Shown: piece after piece, positions 5,683-6,234 of the stretch
How positions within the stretch are numbered: position 1 is the stretch's first letter
Layout: every line of letters begins with the position of its first letter
NCBI GenBank assembly: GCA_017468215.1
Contig: JAFUJG010000020.1
Span: 1-6,234, forward strand
Length of the DNA stretch: 6,234 nt
Direction: 5' to 3'
From: Clostridia bacterium
Lineage (GTDB): Bacteria > Bacillota > Clostridia > UMGS1883
Made by a program: the position numbers and the translations under genes
Notes under the pieces: model-generated
Databases searched by the model: none
What the model was told of the DNA's origin: nothing
What the model saw: only the letters and a program-made list of their open reading frames with translations

Positions 5683-6234
5683 GAAATTATAACAAAGGGC
5701 CATGAAGCTGAAAACGGAGTACGGCAGATTATGCAGCTGTTTTTTTCGCTTTCGGATAATGTTAAGGTCGAGAGCCGTCTTGAAGGAAACACCGCATACG
5801 CCGAAATTGAAGCATTCGGCAAAAGAGCATGCGGAGAAGCTGTAAGCATTGCCACGGACAGGCTCCATGTGACAAACGCTATCAAAAAATCGGTGTTTTA
5901 TGCGGCAAAGAAGCTTTCGGATATGCCCACCCCATGGGGAATATCCACAGGCATACGCCCTGCTAAAGGAGCACGTAAGCTGCTGGAGGAAAATGTTTCA
6001 GAAGACGAAGTAAAAAAACATCTTAAGCAGGAATACTTAATTGAAGACAAAAAGGCCTCGCTGGCAATTGAGGTTGCCAAAAAGGAAGGGGCTATTTTAA
6101 AGAGCATGCCAAAGGATTCTGTGAGCATTTATGTGGGGATTCCCTTTTGTCCGTCAAGATGTGCTTACTGCTCGTTTATAAGCCAGGCAACGGAGCATAA
6201 TAATAAATATATAGAGCCTTATACCGATGCTGTA
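5680..6234 (+). CDS. hemZ: HemZ-type radical-SAM coproporphyrinogen oxidase/dehydrogenase family protein, N-terminal part
   Basis: The reading frame is open from ATG 5680 to the window edge: 185 codons with no stop, out of roughly 480-500 expected. The 4Fe-4S cluster motif of radical-SAM enzymes is visible as C157, C161 and C164 in GIPFCPSRCAYCSF (153-166). The preceding 150 residues match the N-terminal region of the HemZ branch, with PWGISTGIRPAK (85-96) and the segment around EYLIEDKKASLAIEVAKKE (118-136). Proteins in this family are named for oxygen-independent oxidation of coproporphyrinogen III in haem synthesis. In many clostridia without a haem pathway the true substrate is unclear, and related proteins are haem chaperones, so activity is inferred from family only. 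The gene is 160 bases after the hydrolase gene and has a weak SD. hisS would be the expected next neighbour in clostridia. Confidence 0.87.
   Translation, partial: MEIITKGHEAENGVRQIMQLFFSLSDNVKVESRLEGNTAYAEIEAFGKRACGEAVSIATDRLHVTNAIKKSVFYAAKKLSDMPTPWGISTGIRPAKGARKLLEENVSEDEVKKHLKQEYLIEDKKASLAIEVAKKEGAILKSMPKDSVSIYVGIPFCPSRCAYCSFISQATEHNNKYIEPYTDAV

Noticed and set aside
5478..5885. Antisense reading frames across the hydrolase-hemZ gap
   Set aside because: They overlap the end of the hydrolase gene and the start of hemZ, have no supporting RBS that I can see, and match no family I know.

Overview
The window is an ordinary chromosomal housekeeping segment, most likely from an anaerobic, low-to-moderate-GC Firmicute of the class Clostridia. 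This rests on the A-rich codon use, purine-rich Shine-Dalgarno (SD) sites, strong sigma-A-type promoter, bifunctional Rel of Gram-positive type, and a gene order (recJ, rel, metallo-beta-lactamase-fold hydrolase, hemZ) that I recall as typical of clostridia. All genes are on the + strand. I see no insertion sequence with a transposase, no CRISPR array, no tRNA or rRNA, no phage gene and no defence system.

Layout. Positions 1-404 hold the last 133 codons of an elongation factor G (EF-G) family protein, probably a stand-alone EF-G paralogue, closed by a very strong intrinsic terminator (421-455). The 250-base gap that follows carries a nested inverted repeat (468-536) and then a near-consensus promoter with an extended -10 (560-588). 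That promoter should start a transcription unit containing recJ (655-2652, single-strand DNA exonuclease), rel (2668-4836, (p)ppGpp synthetase/hydrolase), a metallo-beta-lactamase-fold hydrolase of the glyoxalase II-like type (4914-5519), and the start of hemZ (5680 to the window edge, radical-SAM enzyme of the coproporphyrinogen oxidase family). recJ and rel are only 15 bases apart and each has a good ribosome binding site (RBS). The rel-hydrolase gap holds a small palindrome and a perfect 9-bp hairpin with a GCAA loop. The hydrolase-hemZ gap (160 bases) is the least explained part: it has two imperfect 30-base tandem units, a long-range two-part inverted repeat (5566-5647), and a G/T-rich tract just before hemZ.

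Functionally, the cluster joins DNA repair (RecJ), the stringent response (Rel), a probable thioester or glyoxalase-type hydrolase, and a HemZ-type radical-SAM enzyme. These are not one pathway; this looks like conserved co-transcription of housekeeping genes. The apt gene (between recJ and rel) and the dtd gene (between rel and the hydrolase), which I recall at these places in many clostridia, are absent here. I found no convincing undescribed protein system. The candidates worth a second look are the non-coding structures in the three intergenic gaps.
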